Shown here in pieces: positions 54,076 to 64,000 of a DNA stretch of 64,000 nt (the stretch's first letter is position 1; every line of letters begins with the position of its first letter). The notes below the pieces were generated by a model. The model saw only the letters and a list, made by a program, of their open reading frames with translations. It did no database searches and was not told the DNA's origin. Position numbers and translations under genes: made by a program. Source of the stretch: Skeletonema tropicum (taxonomy: Eukaryota; Bacillariophyta; Thalassiosirophyceae; Thalassiosirales; Thalassiosiraceae); NCBI GenBank assembly GCA_037178625.1, contig CM074146.1, forward strand, positions 930,001-994,000, in the 5' to 3' direction.

Positions 54076-54333
54076 ACTTATTCTATTTGACATGACCACC
54101 GTGAATGTAGAATGCAGATTGGTGATTGAAAAACTACCGCTGAATCACCAGCGGTACTCTTTTGTCATACACGACTATTGTAGATTACACGAACAATGCA
54201 CGCACGAACAAGCCCTTGTTGTCATGCAACTGTTCCCGCATCGCATCGTCACATTTTATTGATGTTGATGTGCTCCACAAACAAACGACTCTAGTTCAGC
54301 CCATTGAATATGGTATCATCATTGTTAGCGACA

Positions 54334-55233
54334 ATGGGGAGGAAACGAAGTAAAGGAAAGGCGAGGAAGGCAGCCCAAGCAGCCATGGCTGAGGAGCAGC
54401 GGCTGGAACAATTGATGGCTGAGACGGCAGAGAAATTTCAGCGGGCAAGGGAAGCGGAAAATTGGTTATTTGAGCAGCAGTGTCGGCAATTGGCTGAGGA
54501 GCAGCGGCAGCAATCAATGGCACGTCAATTACAGCAATATGTGAACAATAATGCAACTGAATGCACGCACGGCTTTGACGAGATGGAAGGAATTAGCTCT
54601 CGGTTTGTATTCACATTTAATGAAGCATTTAACGAAGCAGCTTGTAAAGACCCTCATGCCGAAGCACATCTTCTCTCTTGCATCGCGGAAGCTCGAGATG
54701 CCACACTAGATGAATTTGCCGACGTGTGGTGGTCTAATCCTACCAAGATGAAAATGGCGATATCATGGTTTTTGTTTGTCGGAACGCAAGATATTCTGAG
54801 TGGTAATTACGATGATGCACGTGATCGTGCTTTGATGGTGCGGTATTTTGAGCAGCATGTTGCAGTTGTGTTGGAGCAAACTCAAGCTCAGACGAATGTT
54901 CCGAAACTGTACGAGGCATGTTATGCTGACATGCACACGCTTGTGAAGTTCTTGCGGAAGCGCATCCCCTGCTCTTGCTTGGATGAGAAGTACGAAGAAG
55001 TGAAGAATATCACAAAGATGGGCCTTTGCTTCAACCCGCAGTGCAATCTTCCGAATAGAATGACTGCACGCAGCAACACAATGTATTGTAGTCGATGCCG
55101 ATGTGTAGCTTATTGCTCCAGGGAATGCCAGAGAGTTGACTGGGCATCGCACAAGCCTGATTGTGATTGTAATACTGCAAGAAAGGCCGAGTTTGAAGCC
55201 ATGCAGCAAAACATGGCGCAGCATCGTGGGTAA
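54334..55233 (+). CDS. MYND-type zinc finger protein
   Basis: 299 residues from MGRKRSKGKARKAAQAA. The upstream in-frame ATG at 54304 is less likely because the truncated paralog conserves only this start. The N-terminus is basic and then coiled-coil (EEQRLEQLMAETAEKFQRAR), with Gln-rich sequence. The centre is helical with no known signature (ARDATLDEFADVWWSN). The C-terminus is a MYND finger: CFNPQC, then YCSRCRCVAYCSRECQRVDW, then HKPDC (Cys/Cys, Cys/Cys, Cys/Cys, His/Cys). MYND domains bind short proline-rich peptides; the partner here is unknown. Proteins of this architecture are multicopy in diatoms. Confidence 0.85.
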   Translation: MGRKRSKGKARKAAQAAMAEEQRLEQLMAETAEKFQRAREAENWLFEQQCRQLAEEQRQQSMARQLQQYVNNNATECTHGFDEMEGISSRFVFTFNEAFNEAACKDPHAEAHLLSCIAEARDATLDEFADVWWSNPTKMKMAISWFLFVGTQDILSGNYDDARDRALMVRYFEQHVAVVLEQTQAQTNVPKLYEACYADMHTLVKFLRKRIPCSCLDEKYEEVKNITKMGLCFNPQCNLPNRMTARSNTMYCSRCRCVAYCSRECQRVDWASHKPDCDCNTARKAEFEAMQQNMAQHRG

Positions 55234-56008
55234 TCTCCCATACGATGCTCTCCCCTTCCCATGCTTCATTTTTGCACAATGAGATAAGCTCATATGTAGT
55301 GGATACATATGGTGTCTTAAATATATTATAGTGTTTATGAGTATAAAGTAATGAGCCAGAATAATCGCTACATCAAATGCAGGCACGCATCACGCCGATC
55401 CTCTTTCGTCAAGAGTATTTCCCTTTCAATTTTTGAATGCATAGTTTTGTCTCTGCTACGTCACCAAGCCGAAGATAACGTCAACGAGTATGGAGTGCTC
55501 TGTCTAGCAGAGAATGACCCGAAGGAGTGGGTAGAATGAATATTCGTAGATGTAACTTGTTGTTAAAGGATTATTATGATAGATAAAGACTGCAGCAGCA
55601 CTGCGGTGCGTTAGGGAACAGGAGGTGACTACAAGATACACAAGCCAAGACTTCAACAAAGAACTCCAAAGATACTTCAAGTCGCCCACGTCAGCAACAC
55701 CTCCTAACCTAGCTTCCAGGATTCCTGAGAATCCCTAGGCAATGACTGTACCTGTCGTACTGGGCATTACATGGAGTATGTTTGATCGACAGTCGACTTC
55801 GTCAATGTTTTATCATGCATGATAGAAAAGATACACGGAGAATTACGGTTTCAAATGTAATGTGTCTTCAACGTGATTCAAAATCTTCGATTGCCTTGCA
55901 GAAACTGTTGGCGTCGATTGACACACTTCGAATAGGAGTTGTATCCAGCCTTGTTATCTCTAAGTTGACATTAACATTACAAATTTATCCTATTGAGACT
56001 CAGCTTCA
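55234..56008. other. Convergent intergenic region
   Basis: 3' flanks of the MYND gene and the LRR gene. Frames are short and not protein-like. No repeat or RNA gene is recognised. Confidence 0.45.
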
Positions 56009-59000
56009 CTACAACTCCGCCTCTTTGTCATCCTCGCATTCAGCGGCGTTTTCAGAATCGGATGTATTTGCATCTTCACCTCCCTGTACTTGTGAATCCT
56101 CGAAGTCACTCTGCATCACAGGGTGCTCTAATCTACTACTCCCTGTGACTTGTTCTTTCATCTGAAACGCAGTCTCGTCTTCCTGAAGTTCATTCAAGTC
56201 TTCCACTTCATTCACTGAACCATCCTTTTCCTTTTCTGCATCCCTCGCAAGACTAGTATCTTCCAATGCAGCTGTAATCGCTCTCACACTTTCGTTGGGA
56301 ATACTTTGAGGGATAGACTCGAGTGCTACAGCTGCAAGAGAATCTTCTATTTTTTGAACTGTGTCACGGAGCATTGTAATCTCGCCGTTTTGTCTTGCCA
56401 TCTGATCCTTCTGCAGCATGAGCTCCTCCTGTTGGGTAGCAATTTGCGTCTTTTGAAGTGCAAGTTCCTCCTTCATTTCCTCAATTATGCCCTCCTTTTC
56501 TGCCTCTTCCTCTGAACTAGATTTCGAATCAGATGCATGTGCAGTCCACTTCCTACTGCATGCCTTCAATGAAGCAAAGATATATTCGTCCAAATCCATC
56601 ACGAACAGTACGATCACTGAATTAGCAATAATTTCAGTGTTGCTCGTCGCGATTGCCTTGTTGTAAACGGTACTAACCTGAATGTGGCAAGATAAAATGT
56701 GACGAAGTAAATTATATCAATCAGCAGCAGCAAAAAGAATGATACGAGAGAGATATTTGCAACAACTCACATGTAAGGCGAATAGTGTAATCGAACACAA
56801 GAGTATCCCGCCAATGAAATATCGAATTTTTGACCCAATGGGGTGTCTGCGTTTCGATGAATGGTATATCAACTTGGATCCATTAATCAAGTCCTTTGCA
56901 AGATGGGCAATCATTAACATGCAGAAAATGAACCAGCCCATACTATTTAAATCGGCTGTGTTCCTGCAAACATCTGAGTCGCGAGGGCACTTCCAGGTAA
57001 ATGTTAAGTCAATTGAGTCACCTTGCAAGTCGGCCTCCGAGGCCATGACGAAGAAAATCAAAACTGCAACCTGTACGCCAAGTGTAGTAAAAGCTACTAA
57101 CCAACCACTGCGACTGTCTGTTACAAAGTAAGAATATACGGAGTCATTGCCAATGCTACTCAAAGCATACTTGCCATCTTCTTCAAGCCTCTCTTCCATC
57201 GACCTCGCGTTAGCGTTTGCACGATTTCTACCTTTTCTAAATAGGTGCAAAAAGAGGACGACCACACAGCTAAATGCAACAAAGATACCAAAGAGAACAG
57301 TGGCAAATTTGACGTAGTTCAAACCCATTTTAGTAACTCGTGTGTCTTCTTGGGGATAGCAATCCTCATTTGCGTTACCTGGCACAAGATATCAATGTTG
57401 ATGAAAGTTTGTAAGAGGAATTGTTATTGTGGCGAGCAGATGATGAAAATTGAGCAATCACATTAGTACTTACAACACATTGTGCAATGTTTGCACTCCA
57501 TTGGATCTGTGAAGGCAGATGGCACGCCGCAGTCTGTGACGAATGTGGAATTTCCGTATTCACTCTCGCCCAATTGTATTGCATTAGGAATTCCAGTAAT
57601 CCTATTGCTTTGAAGTTGAAGCAGTTTGAGCTCTGTTAACTCTCCCAAGCCTTCAGGTACCATTCCGGTGAATGCATTGTAACTGAGACGCAGGTAAGTG
57701 AGGTTCGAAAGTAGGCATATCTCTTTTGGAATCGATCCCTGTGAGTTGAATTCAAGAAAAACAATGAACTTTGATGAGAGTTGGCAATGTTTATCAATAA
57801 TACAACGCAACAAGCACAAATCAATATCATCACCTTAATGTCATTGTCACTCAAGTCCAACTCTTCGATGGAAGTAAGATTTCCAATGCCCTCACTCAAT
57901 CTCCCCGACAAGCCATTGTTGCGAAGGTTTAGCTTTGTCACATGAGTTGCGTTGTCATCGCAAATGACACCGTGCCAGATACAGTAGCTAGCATACTCAT
58001 CCACCCAATTGGTGCTATTCGTCCACTCTACACCCTTCGCCGAATAAAAGAAATCGCTCAAAGCATTTCGTTCAATTGGGCACAATGTGGTGTCATTTGC
58101 TAGATCGAACACCTCGACATTGCTCAGCATGCAAAGACTGAGTGGGGCAGCTTCAGCTGAATTGTAGAAGAGATTACCTCCCAAGAGAATTAAAGCATCC
58201 TGAAGCTGACCAATCTGAGAAGGTATCCTCCCGCTCAAAGTATTGTTTGACAGATCAAGGCGCTTCAAGACACCTGCGGATAAATGACAGCACAAGTGCT
58301 AAGTACAGGCAAATCTGATTCGTTGTAAAGCTGCAATACACTTTACACTCACCTTCGAGCAGTCCAAGCTCAGCAGGAATTGTGCTTTTTAGAAAGTTGT
58401 TGGACAAATCGATCATTTCCAGCACAGCTATATTTCCAATGGAGGATGGAATAGTGCCTGTGAGCTTGTTATTAGCTATATTCAGTACCTTGAGAGATTG
58501 GAATCTTCCTAGATCTTCCGGAATTGATCCCGTAAAGCCAATTGTTTGGTTGGACATGTCAAGCTCCTCAAGACTCAAAAATGATTCTGCGAAATCAGGT
58601 AGCTGTCCGGAGAGAGCGTTGGATGACATGTCAATTTGTCGTAGCTGTGGAAGATTGTTCAATGATTCTGGAAGACTCCCAGAGAGAGAGTTGTGTGACA
58701 TGTTGAATTGTTGCAACTGCGGAAGATTATTCGTTGAGTCTGGAAGGCTGCCATAGATTTGATTGTTTTGTGCAAAGAATTGCTTCATGTTGGGTGGAAA
58801 ACTATCTAGACGGTCAGCCGCATTTATTTGGATGGCATTGTTGCTCATGTCACAATAGCTGAGTTTTTGGTAGGAGCCCTTATACTTTTCGAAGCGTCGT
58901 ACGGAAGTGAAGTTGTTGTTGCTGAAGTCGGAGTGAGTTATTGATGGAGTGATGAGAGCATCCACCTCTCCACTTAGCTGGTTTCCCGAGACATCAAAGT

Positions 59001-60262
59001 GTGTAAGTAAAGCAAGATTGTAGAGTGGACGATGGTCAATCGTACCAGTGAGCTTGTTGCCGGCCAGATCAATTGTCTCGAGCTTGTATAGATTTGCCAA
59101 ACCGTACTTTGTGACATTCCAGTCACTTTCAAGGGCGGGATCGCCCCAACTGTAGGTATAGTTACGTGTGTATACAGGAAACTGGCCTGCAAGGTTGTTG
59201 TCCCTCAAGTCAACACGAGTGATACGTCCGTCATCGCCACAAGATATTCCATACCACTGGCAATGATCTAGTGTCTCATTCATCCAACCATCATTCTTTG
59301 TCCAGTTCTGACCATTTGCTTTATTGAATATTGCTTCCAGACTTGTCCTCTCAAAATCCAATCCAGTCCAGTCAACCCAACGACTTTCGAAATAATGACA
59401 AGGACTTGAGAACTCTTTGCTTATATTCATTGCCTTTGGCTTCAACGCGTGGTCAAATTTACGCTGAGCATAGTTGTAGAAATCACAGTAACATGTCGGG
59501 CTGTTTAGATAGAAGAACTCCCAATCTGACTCATCGTTTTCGTTTTCTCCACAGCAATATTCAGCTGCATAATCGCAAGCTTCTCCCACTCCTGAATCTT
59601 CACAAAGACGTGACCAAAAGTCACATTTGCATTCATTATACAACCCAACAGTGTATTTGTGCCCCCAATCAGTAGTGGTAATTTCGACATCATGATCTTG
59701 GTCACCACAGCAAAAAGACTCTGCTTCATTGCATAATGGTGACATGACACCATCCTTTCTCTCCAAGGCACCAACATTGGAGTAGTCTTGACATTTTGAC
59801 CTGAAATCCTCACACTGAAGTTGGTTGAAAGTTACCAAAGAATAAATTAGTCACAAAATGCATTCAATCACACTTCAAACCAAAGAATATTCTGACTTAC
59901 AGTATGAATACCTCCCTGGCAATGACAGCAGTTCTCTGTTGCTGGTCCCATATCTCCTGCCAAGCTGTTAGTGCTAGGGCATCCTGGTTCAACAGAAAAT
60001 CCATAAACATCACACCCATCACCACCATTATCCTCCCAGTTGGGTGTGTCCAAACAGAACTGTGTTGGATTAGTTGAAATTGATGGAGAGCTTGAAGGTT
60101 TGGAAGAACTTGAAGGAGTAGCTGACTTTGTTGGGGAGTTTGATGGATAGGGAGAGTTGGTGGGAGGAAGAGAAGCACTGCCACCTGCACAGAAACAGCA
60201 ATGGTCTGTTGCTGGGCCCATATCATTTGCGTTTAATTCACCACCATATATAGGACATCCTG

Positions 60263-60667
60263 GGCTAAGTGTATGGTCATCCTCCCCACGATGTTAGTTC
60301 TCAGCGAGTATTTGAGCTCAGAGAATGTTCAACATAGCTATGGAAAGCTGAGAGTGAGAGGAGTTCAAATCTGCATCGACACAGAGCTGTTTCGGAATCA
60401 AAACTTTGTATTTATTTGAAGTGAACGTGTTCTTGGTCGCTGGAGACCAGGGTAAATTGGCTAGAGGGATCTTTTTTGGGGTTAACCCCCAAGGCAAGCT
60501 AGGGAATGGGGCTAACAAATTTTTTTTATTTTTGTTGTGCCGTCACGGATTCGATGTCTACTCAAGGAGAGGAGCATTTTAAGCCTATAAAAAGGTAGGT
60601 TAGCCCCGGTAATGGCTGAGAACGAACAAAACGGCAAAAATTGGGGAGGATGACCATACACTTAGCC
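60263..60667. mobile_element. MITE family M1, copy B, inside a coding exon
   Basis: 405 bp with inverted ends GGCTAAGTGTATGGTCATCC and a 4-bp target duplication CCTG (60259-60262 and 60668-60671). It is related to copy A at 32850-33243 and lies in the opposite orientation. Removing the element plus one CCTG restores the reading frame of the LRR gene between NDQPG and CPIYGG. Confidence 0.95.
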
Positions 60668-60998
60668 CCTGGTTGATCATTGGCTTCATACCAAACACAC
60701 CCATCACCATATTTATCCTTCCAATTAGGTGTGTCAAAGCATGTCACTGAAGGATTAAATGACCTAGTTGGAAAGATTGATGGAGAGTTTGATAGAGATG
60801 TTGATGGAGTAGCTGACTTTGTTGGGGAATTTGTGATTGTTGGAGAGGTAGAAGGAGTAGCTGACTTAGTTGGGGAGTCTGAGATTGTTGGAGAGTTGGT
60901 GGGAGGAAGAGAAACACTGCCATCTCCACAGATACAGCAATTGCTTGTTGCAGGGCCCATATCTCCTGCATATATGTCCGCCCAGGGACATTCTTTAT

Positions 60999-61012
60999 AT
61001 TCGTCATTCGTC
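60999..61012. repeat. 7-bp tandem duplication causing a frameshift
   Basis: ATTCGTC occurs twice in a row. On the coding strand it reads GACGAATGACGAAT and creates a TGA. One copy fewer gives an uninterrupted Cys-rich repeat (DRYDEYKECPW). Confidence 0.9.
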
Positions 61013-61723
61013 ATACCGATCGCACCCATAACCATAAGCATCCTTCCAGTTGGGCGTGTCAAAACATGTCGATGACCTTAATTTGTCGAATTTCATACGA
61101 CGATTGCTAGCAGCAACCGGTGAGAAGATGGGAGGCGGAGGCGGCACCGGCACAGCAATCGACGCTGGTAATGGACTGATAATAATTCCGGGCGATGCAG
61201 CATTATCATGTTTCCTTTGACGAAGAGATCTTGAAGCAGACGGCCGCAAAGCTGGAGGAGCTCCGCCCTCCCCCAATCCACCACTTTGATGAATTAGTGA
61301 GAGTGATAAAATCAACGTAACGATGGAGCCAAATGCGACAATCATTGAAATAAATCCACCGCTTGACCGATTGCTCTTCTTACTCTTACGCTTGGCCGCG
61401 TCCTCGTCATCGTCCTGCTCACGGGGTAGTTCATTATTATCATTCGCCGTCGATTTTTTCTCCTTTTCAGCGGCGGCGGCGGCCGCATCTTTCAACTGCT
61501 GATCGGACGCCACATCCGCATAATCAGATGATTCAACTGCACGCTCCGCCTCTTCCTCATTTATTGAACGAACGAACAGCTCTGTCAAAAGTTCCTCATT
61601 TGAAAAAGCGGCCAATTGATTATTTTTGAGCGACACGTGTTCCTTCAACATTTCTTGGGCTTGGGCGATTTGAAGACTTCGCCGCTCCGACAATTCGGCG
61701 GAAGGGAGCGCAGTGATGTCCAT

Positions 61724-62341
61724 GATATTAATATTTCTCCAGGGAGTGATTGAGGTGGATAATAATAGATGCAATGACGATGCAACATGCAACCCAAATA
61801 AGATTGTACAACATGATGATGTTGTGTTGGCTTGGTTGTTGAATCGATGAGCAGACAGTATCAAAATGAAGATTGTCAGTAACGCATTGTTAGATTTTAT
61901 CTATGATATATTCACATCCGGTATAGGTATACGGTATTCAAGAGTCTGTGGTTTGCTCTGATTTGACTATTCGAACCAATGATTGTCTCTCTCATTCTAA
62001 ATGGCGTAATGTGAGGGCCAAGTATGATACCAAGCAGCAAAACATGTAGCATCCTTGAAGGCTAACACACGTATGTCCTCTTCCCTGCAGATGCAGGCTC
62101 CGCATGCTTTTTACACTTTCAGAAAAGGATAAGTAGGTACATACTTTTACGAAGGAATGTGTTTGAGTGAAAGCATGCATGTACATTATCTTTGTTGCAG
62201 AAATGTTGTAACCATTTACACTTCATTCTAATCAAATTCGACAATTTTAACACCAACACTTTCACTTGAATATACACAATACACTTCCACACTTCACACA
62301 CAAAAGATCAAGACACTCATATAACAATAACAGACTCAAAC
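61724..62341. other. Gap between LRR gene and PPTase gene
   Basis: It contains the upstream region of the LRR gene (frame open to 61864 without a better ATG) and the 3' flank of the PPTase gene. Nothing else is recognised. Confidence 0.45.
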
Positions 62342-63979
62342 TCATGTAGAATCCACCCCAACCAAAGCAGTCGTCAAAAAGTACTTTCCACCCTCCAATC
62401 TCCTCCACGATGCATTCCTCACAACAATCCCCAACCGTTCATGAGATCCACTTTGTAAGTTCAATATAACCTTGGCTGTTCCATCGGGTAGTGGTGTGAT
62501 TTCAGCTTCTTGGAATCCTACATATTCACAGAGGATGGGATGCATTGCTTTGTAGACACTTTCCTTGAGACTGGTGGATTGAATAATATTAAGTCATTAT
62601 AAGTATACACCGACACGAAGACTGTAGATAATGTGGAAACAAACGACAGTAGCAGTAGCAAAGACTCACCTAAATCTCAACATGACCTCCTCACCAATCG
62701 ATATCCCCAACTCGTCCACCAACCCACCCAATTCACTCCGTTCCTTCTCTGTTAGTATCCTTCGTTTTATTCGTTCACCACGAATACCGTCAATGTATTC
62801 TATGTCGACTCCTATCCCTATCCTTTCCCGACTGTTGCTGCTGCTGTTGTTGGATGAGCAATCATCATCATCATCGTAGTAAATGGGGCAATCTTCTCTC
62901 CATTGCACTTGATCCACCACCTCTCTAACATTCACCCCACCACCACTACCAACACCACCACCAACTCCACCACCAGCAACACTCACCGATTCATAAAACA
63001 GAGGATGAAACCTAGCCAAGCCAACCGCACACTCACCCCCCTTATGACTAATACTTCCGACCACCATTTCTGGTAGGATTGGTCTCCCGTGGGAATCTTT
63101 TTGGATTGGATTGGATGTTATTGTGTTGTAGAGACTACGTCGTCGTTTTTTGAGTGTTGTTGAGTTGTCGTCGTTGGATGTTGCTGTTGTTGCTGTTGAT
63201 GCCGACTCATTTGATGCAATTGGTTCGTTGTTTGATATCGACTCATTTGACACTATCGACTCATCCAATCCAACCGTCACATCATCATCATTCGACACAA
63301 CCATCAAATCCACATTCTCCTCCTCCACATCAACATGAAGCAACAATCTCTTGAGCGCCAAACGTAGCGCCACCCTTCCCAAATAATACGACCTTCGTGA
63401 CACGGGAGAAGATAGATGATTTGTAATGCCCCATTGATATTCTTGAGGATGGAGTATTTCTTTGATTGATAGTACGGATGATGGTGGTGGAATAGTGTGA
63501 TTGTCGTTATTGGACGCTGACGCTGCGTTCCTAATGTTGTTGGATGCTATTTCGATATCAGCAGAGAGGACAACACCAACACAATATCCTTCCGGTAAGG
63601 CATATGTAAACCAATGTGTTGCTGCTGCTGCTGCTGCTGCTTCTGCTGTGCCATCTTCTTCTTTTTCTTCTTTGTTTATTATTGAAAACGGTCGTTGCGT
63701 TGGATGATGTTGATGTTGTCGTCCTTGTCCACAATATAACGACACTCCTCCTCTCCCATGATGACGACGATGATGATGATGATGATGATGTGTCGAACGG
63801 TAAAGTAGTGAGCGGCGAACTACTACTGCTGCTTGCCATGCTAATAATTTTGAATTCATCGTCATCGCGCCAGTTATTATTGCAGCTGCATCGTTACTGC
63901 TGAAGGAATGGACTGTAATGGCATGTAGAAGAAGGAGGAGAAGTAATAGTATTGTTTGGTAGCGTCGGTTTGACATCAT
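62342..63979 (-). CDS. 4'-phosphopantetheinyl transferase, Sfp type, two exons
   Basis: Exons 63979-62670 and 62570-62342 (donor GTGAGT, acceptor CCACCAG, phase 2) give 512 residues. The family signatures are in order: GRVALRLALKRLL, the GRPILPEMVVGSISHKGG block (substrate/CoA site), GIGVDIEYID (metal-binding D-x-E), and across the splice LRFSLKESVYKAMHP (the KES-x3-K motif). It transfers the phosphopantetheine arm of CoA to acyl-carrier proteins. The N-terminus has a Leu-rich signal peptide (TILLLLLLLLHAITVHS) followed directly by Phe-Ser-Ser, resembling the diatom signal/transit junction with Phe at +1. That suggests plastid import and a role in activating plastid fatty-acid-synthase ACP (inference). 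His, Ala, Asn and Gly runs interrupt the core, as in other diatom proteins. Confidence 0.9.
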
Positions 63980-64000
63980 GGTTGCAATGATGTATGATGT

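Larger units (their letters stand above)
56009..61723 (-). pseudogene. LRR receptor-like multi-pass membrane protein, broken by two lesions
   Basis: Exons (minus): 61723-59901, 59814-58353, 58273-57834, 57738-57474, 57378-56771, 56677-56009. All junctions keep phase, with GTAAGT/GTGAGT donors except one GTGATG. Exon 1 encodes a cytosolic Ala/Glu-rich region, one membrane segment (ISMIVAFGSIVTLILSLSLI), and three Cys-rich repeats of the type CFDTPNW...GDGC...GDMGPAT.NCC.C joined by Ser/Pro/Thr linkers (SPTKSATPS). Exons 2-4 carry Cys-rich modules and two LRR blocks with N-caps (GQNWTKNDGW; GVEWTNSTNW). Exons 5-6 encode about five membrane segments and a Glu-rich coiled-coil tail. Lesions: a 7-bp tandem duplication (60999-61012) shifts the frame in repeat 1, and a MITE (60263-60667) splits repeat 2. 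Without both, exon 1 is exactly 469 codons and the protein about 1616 residues. It could be a surface receptor; the function is inferred from domains only. Confidence 0.85.

Noticed and set aside
63558..63903. Frames of Ser, Leu or Asp runs on both strands
   Set aside because: Simple-repeat shadows of the PPTase gene, which has family motifs in its own frame.

Overview
The window looks like nuclear DNA of a diatom, probably a centric one. The reasons are short GT-AG introns (about 70-350 bp, one of 625 bp), Ser/Asn/Asp-rich low-complexity insertions in conserved proteins, a signal-plus-transit type plastid presequence on a phosphopantetheinyl transferase, diatom-style Cys-rich/Ser-Pro-Thr-rich surface proteins, and many small transposons. 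The species cannot be named from the sequence alone.

Layout. 1-16.1 kb is gene-dense: the tail of an unrecognised gene, an EDR2-C/DUF1336 gene, a six-exon gene for the proteasome activator PSME4/BLM10 (PA200), two tandem zinc-finger/coiled-coil paralogs, and the AFG1-type mitochondrial ATPase. The paralogs arose by a tandem duplication whose breakpoints lie inside PSME4 and AFG1, leaving decayed 3' pieces of both genes between them. 16.4-22.2 kb holds two near-identical ankyrin genes on a second duplication. 22.2-40.3 kb is gene-poor and rich in transposons: a dispersed repeat split by a 1.65 kb TIR element, two hAT copies with perfect 8-bp target duplications, a MITE, a small LTR retrotransposon whose 3' LTR is split by a CENP-B/pogo-like element, and decayed ORFs.

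40.6-55.2 kb is a third duplicated region. The ancestral order MDR alcohol dehydrogenase - EF-hand membrane protein - MYND protein was copied in tandem, leaving truncated ends of the outer genes. It was then invaded by a 5.1 kb composite element with an 8-bp target duplication (carrying foldback, TIR and LTR elements) and by a 1.7 kb TIR element. 56.0-61.7 kb is a six-exon LRR receptor-like membrane gene broken by a 7-bp tandem duplication and by a MITE; removing both restores the frame exactly. 62.3-64.0 kb is an Sfp-type phosphopantetheinyl transferase.

The genes do not form one pathway. The recurring theme is local tandem duplication that keeps the middle gene and truncates its neighbours, plus nested DNA and LTR transposons. 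The most novel-looking item is the 1.6 kb LTR element: it has 121-bp LTRs, PBS and PPT, and one intact ORF of 379-415 codons with an in-frame 19-residue repeat, but no recognisable gag or pol.
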